A DNA stretch of 64,000 bases. It comes from Gastranaerophilus sp944325835 (lineage in GTDB: Bacteria; Cyanobacteriota; Vampirovibrionia; Gastranaerophilales; Gastranaerophilaceae). Position 1 is the first letter of the stretch, and the number at the start of each line of letters is the position of its first letter. Below the pieces are notes generated by a model. That model was not told the DNA's origin. It did no database searches and was given only the letters and a program-made list of their open reading frames with translations. Positions 61,458-64,000 of this stretch are shown here, piece after piece. Location: positions 1,736,001 to 1,800,000 of the forward strand of contig OZ007029.1 of the NCBI GenBank assembly GCA_963931575.1, read 5' to 3'. A program made the position numbers and the translations under genes.

Positions 61458-61565
61458 AAAGCAGTTCTCCGTCGCCTGCTTGTCCTGCTCTCGCAGGCCA
61501 ACCCGCGACTACGCTGTCTAGTCTGCCACTCAAAAGACTCACGATAAACGTGAGTCTTTTTCGGG
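61458..61565 (-). repeat. Palindromic repeat copy D
   Basis: 108 bases: AAAGCAGTTCTCCGTCGCCT, then CCTGCTCTCGCAGG hairpin, CCAACCCGCGACTACGCTGT, and the terminal hairpin AAAAGACTCACG..CGTGAGTCTTTT followed by TCGGG. It is the copy most similar to A in order of blocks. It lies between the divergent rny and amidase genes, and its end is 24 bases from the amidase promoter. Confidence 0.8.
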
Positions 61566-61588
61566 TTATTTGAATATTCTTAACATTT

Positions 61589-61617
61589 TTGCTTACCGGT
61601 TTGCTGGGGGTTATAAT
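61589..61617 (+). promoter_or_regulatory. Promoter of the amidase gene, near-leaderless
   Basis: TTGCTT (61589-61594), 17 bases, TATAAT (61612-61617). The expected start of RNA, about seven bases on, falls at 61623-61625, on or just before the ATG 61625. Confidence 0.7.
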
Positions 61618-61624
61618 TTTTAGT

Positions 61625-63481
61625 ATGAAAAAATTTTTTTTCCTGTTAAAAATATTTTTAATAATGTTTATCATATTCACCCTGCCGGCTTTTGGCGCTG
61701 ATTTTAAGGTGACATCCGCAAATTATGACCTCTCAAATGCTATAATAACACTCAGTGCAAAAGATACATTTGATGGTAATATTGCAGAACATATTGTATT
61801 AAAAAAACTCGAAAATCCGACAAGGTACTACTTTGATTTAAATTCGACCATACTCACAATTCCGAAACAAGACTGGATTTTTCATAACGGCAACTTTGAC
61901 CGCATTTTCATAAGCCAGTTCCAGACTAATCCGAATATTGTGCGTATTGTTTTCTATCCCAAGAACGACAAACTTTTTCAGGATATAAAATTCTACAGAA
62001 TAAAAAATAATATCATAATGCGCCTGAACGGTAACGAAATCCAGAACGATTATTACCAGCACATTTACCGTGATGAACACGCCTCGTCAAGCGATTTTTA
62101 CGAAAACTTAAAGGTGGTTTATCCGGAGCCTACACCTGCTGTCAGTATGGCTGATGAAATTCAGAATGCGTTCAATGTTCAACCCCAACAAACAGTAAAA
62201 CCTGCGCAACAAAAAGATGAACCTGACTTTAAAAAATTCAAACTTAACACAAAATATTATTTAAATAATGTAACAACAAAGCCAAACTCAGTACTTCTAA
62301 GCGGATTTGGGGAAATGACGTTTGAAAAACCTATGGTGCTTTCAAACCCGACCAGATTAATCTATGATTTCCCGAACGCTCTCTCCGCGCAGGAGGTCAG
62401 AAATAAAGAATATCAAATTAATGAAACCGACAAAATTGCAATCGGACAGTTTTCAATAAACAAAATCCGTGCGGTCATATACACAAACAACGTTGATGAC
62501 TACGTTCCGGTAATCTCTGCGGATAACCAGTCCGTACTTTTCATTAACCAGAAAACCTATGACACCTCACAGTTAATTCAGGGCTGCGCACAGGCAATCC
62601 AATACCTTCCGGCAGAAATTAACGACCTGACCCAAACAATGACCCTTAATTTTGACTATCCGGTTGTTCACAGCGTTGACAGAAAAAATAACGCCCTGAT
62701 TTTAACCCTCTATAACGTAAGTAAATTCAGCGAAGAAGATTTTCACGCAATCTTTGCCGGATCATTTTTCGGAATAGCAAAGGTTATCTGTTCTGAGAAA
62801 GGCCCGGGTGTCAGAATTTTTCTACCATTAAGACAGGACTCTCTTGTTAACACCTACCTCGGTGCTGACGGCAAATCCATTAAAGTCGTTCTCAAAGAAA
62901 CACCAAGAAGCAAAAAACAACTATTTAATGTTCCGTCAAGCAAAATCCCTTCCAAACGGATTATCATTGACGCCGGACACGGCGGAACCGATTACGGTGC
63001 AATCAGAGGAGATATTAACGAAAAAGATATAACCCTTGATGTTGCTAAAAAGGTTCAAAAAGAATTAACCAAATTCGGGCACAAAGTTATCATGACCCGC
63101 AGTAACGACGAATACGTTTCACTGCAAGACCGCGTTGCAATAAGCGCCGATAAAAAAGGTGATGTTTTTGTAAGTATTCACGTAAATTCCAGTGTAAAAC
63201 CGGAAATCGAAGGGATTGAAACCCACTACTATCATCAGGAAAGTATGGGGCTTGCTCAAGCTGTCCACGAAGCTTTAATCAGTAATTTAAAACCTTTTGA
63301 CAGAGGCTTGTTTAAGTCTAAATTTTATGTTATAAATCATACAGACATTCCTGCAATACTCTGCGAAATCGGATTTATTTCAAACGAAGAAGAACAAAAG
63401 TTACTCACAACGGAAAAGAGAAAACAGGAAACAGCAAAAGCTATTGTTGAGGGAGTATTAAACTATTTTGGACAAGAGTGA
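61625..63481 (+). CDS. N-acetylmuramoyl-L-alanine amidase with AMIN-like domains (AmiC type)
   Basis: A 618-residue exported cell-wall hydrolase. Signal peptide (FFFLLKIFLIMFIIFTLPAF) from ATG 61625. Two AMIN-type beta regions (about 25-130 and 210-330), then an Amidase_3 domain: RIIIDAGHGGTDYGAIRGDI (zinc His), NEKDITLDVAKKVQKEL (zinc Glu), VSIHVNSSVKPEIEG (zinc His) and ILCEIGFISNEEE (catalytic Glu). It cuts peptidoglycan at septa. Promoter spacing suggests translation without a leader; there is no Shine-Dalgarno, GGGGG being 17 bases away. murI overlaps its end. Confidence 0.95.
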   Translation: MKKFFFLLKIFLIMFIIFTLPAFGADFKVTSANYDLSNAIITLSAKDTFDGNIAEHIVLKKLENPTRYYFDLNSTILTIPKQDWIFHNGNFDRIFISQFQTNPNIVRIVFYPKNDKLFQDIKFYRIKNNIIMRLNGNEIQNDYYQHIYRDEHASSSDFYENLKVVYPEPTPAVSMADEIQNAFNVQPQQTVKPAQQKDEPDFKKFKLNTKYYLNNVTTKPNSVLLSGFGEMTFEKPMVLSNPTRLIYDFPNALSAQEVRNKEYQINETDKIAIGQFSINKIRAVIYTNNVDDYVPVISADNQSVLFINQKTYDTSQLIQGCAQAIQYLPAEINDLTQTMTLNFDYPVVHSVDRKNNALILTLYNVSKFSEEDFHAIFAGSFFGIAKVICSEKGPGVRIFLPLRQDSLVNTYLGADGKSIKVVLKETPRSKKQLFNVPSSKIPSKRIIIDAGHGGTDYGAIRGDINEKDITLDVAKKVQKELTKFGHKVIMTRSNDEYVSLQDRVAISADKKGDVFVSIHVNSSVKPEIEGIETHYYHQESMGLAQAVHEALISNLKPFDRGLFKSKFYVINHTDIPAILCEIGFISNEEEQKLLTTEKRKQETAKAIVEGVLNYFGQE

Positions 63482-64000
63482 TAAGTGTGAAAAAGAATTG
63501 CCAATCGCGTTTTTCGATTCCGGTGTCGGCGGCCTGACCGTCTATAAAGAGGTCAAAAAACTTTTGCCTGACGAGGACTACCTCTATTTCGGCGACACGA
63601 TTAACATGCCCTACGGCGAAAAAACAAAAGAAGAGTTAATCGAAATCGCACGCAAAATCTTCGACTACTTTGCCTGCCGTAAAGTTAAAGCCGTTGTAAT
63701 GGCTTGCAACACAACTTCTGCAATGACTTACGATGTCTTGAAAAACGACTACGATTTCAAAATTTATCCGATTATTCAATCCGTTGCAAAAGTTATCTCA
63801 AACCTTCCCGTTGAAAGACTTGGCGTTTTTGCGACCCCTGCAACGATAAATTCCCACGCCTATTCGCGTGAAATTAACAAACTCAATCCTGAGATGCAAA
63901 TTTTTGAAATCTCCTGCCCTGCCTGGGTCAGAATAGTGGAAGAACACAGGCTCCACCAGCCTCAAAGCCTTTTGCAAATTAAAGAAAGGTTAAATGAAAT
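63468..64000 (+). CDS. murI: Glutamate racemase (3' end beyond window)
   Basis: First 177 residues of the enzyme making D-glutamate for peptidoglycan. PIAFFDSGVGGLTVYKEVKK is near the start, YFGDTINMPYGEKTKEE near 45, and the first catalytic cysteine is in VMACNTTSAMTYD near 82; the second (GCTHYP) would lie outside. The start is probably TTG 63468, behind GAGGGAG and overlapping the amidase stop by 14 bases; the frame has a stop just upstream. The amidase and murI act on the same wall. Confidence 0.92.
   Translation, partial: MDKSDKCEKELPIAFFDSGVGGLTVYKEVKKLLPDEDYLYFGDTINMPYGEKTKEELIEIARKIFDYFACRKVKAVVMACNTTSAMTYDVLKNDYDFKIYPIIQSVAKVISNLPVERLGVFATPATINSHAYSREINKLNPEMQIFEISCPAWVRIVEEHRLHQPQSLLQIKERLNE

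Noticed and set aside
61435..61680. Minus-strand ORF of 81 codons over repeat D and the start of the amidase gene
   Set aside because: It covers the repeat and the amidase promoter; no ribosome-binding site. It only shows that the repeat lacks stops in that frame.
1..64000. CRISPR arrays, insertion-sequence transposases, rRNA genes, T-box or common riboswitches
   Set aside because: Looked for; no regularly spaced direct repeats, transposase-like proteins, rRNA segments or recognisable riboswitch motifs were seen. The Cas4-like nuclease is explained by its helicase partner.

Overview
The window is about 64 kb of low-GC chromosome, dense with genes in short operons on both strands. The envelope is of Gram-negative type: a TolC-like channel, a phosphate-selective-type porin, an MCE/MlaD protein, an AsmA-like giant and an AMIN-type amidase. 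A DivIVA-family coiled-coil protein resembling cyanobacterial Cdv3 sits directly after coaD. I infer a non-photosynthetic relative of Cyanobacteria (Melainabacteria/Vampirovibrionia, probably a gut Gastranaerophilales lineage). No rRNA is present to confirm this.

Layout. 1-8015: tail of an unidentified protein, dihydrolipoamide dehydrogenase, alanine racemase carrying an in-frame repeat, a secreted protein, and a two-gene helicase/nuclease unit. 8168-13414: winged-helix protein, coaD, Cdv3-like protein, a HEPN/MNT pair, then rpmG, tRNA-Trp, secE, nusG, rplK and rplA, ending at a terminator. 13414-13764: two gene remnants. 13796-24177: tmk, a marR-emrA-emrB efflux set divergent from a tolC homologue, an MCE protein, a flavodoxin-reductase/rubredoxin fusion, patatin, rpsU and a porin. 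24334-34984: XRE/nuclease pair, pyruvate kinase, a possible serpin-like protein, SIMPL protein, family-4 uracil-DNA glycosylase, WG-repeat protein, AsmA-like protein, and both subunits of an acetoacetate-type CoA-transferase.

35066-38791 is an accessory island: a small orphan gene, a Fic protein, a TPR protein, the 3' end of a phage portal gene with a possible toxin domain, and four small phage-type ORFs. 38812-49628 holds an EndoQ-like PHP domain fused to a UvrD-type helicase, a GT-C-like membrane protein with a UbiA-type prenyltransferase, gdhA, bcp, a CoA-disulfide reductase with rhodanese domain, an HPP protein and tRNA-Ala. 49823-64000 holds a small LuxR-type regulator, surE, radA, an isomerase-only GlmS-like protein, gatB, a second Fic protein, a LOG-family protein coupled to a degenerate pseudopilin-like protein, the rny-ymdB-PHP operon, an amidase with a near-leaderless promoter, and the start of murI.

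The most unusual signal is a modular palindromic repeat, here in four copies (1968, 45437, 52555 and 61458), opening with AAAGCAGTTCTCCG and closing with a hairpin and CTCGG. Three copies are intergenic; one sits inside alr, keeps the frame open and adds about 38 residues at the junction of the two enzyme domains. This resembles the behaviour of Rickettsia palindromic elements.
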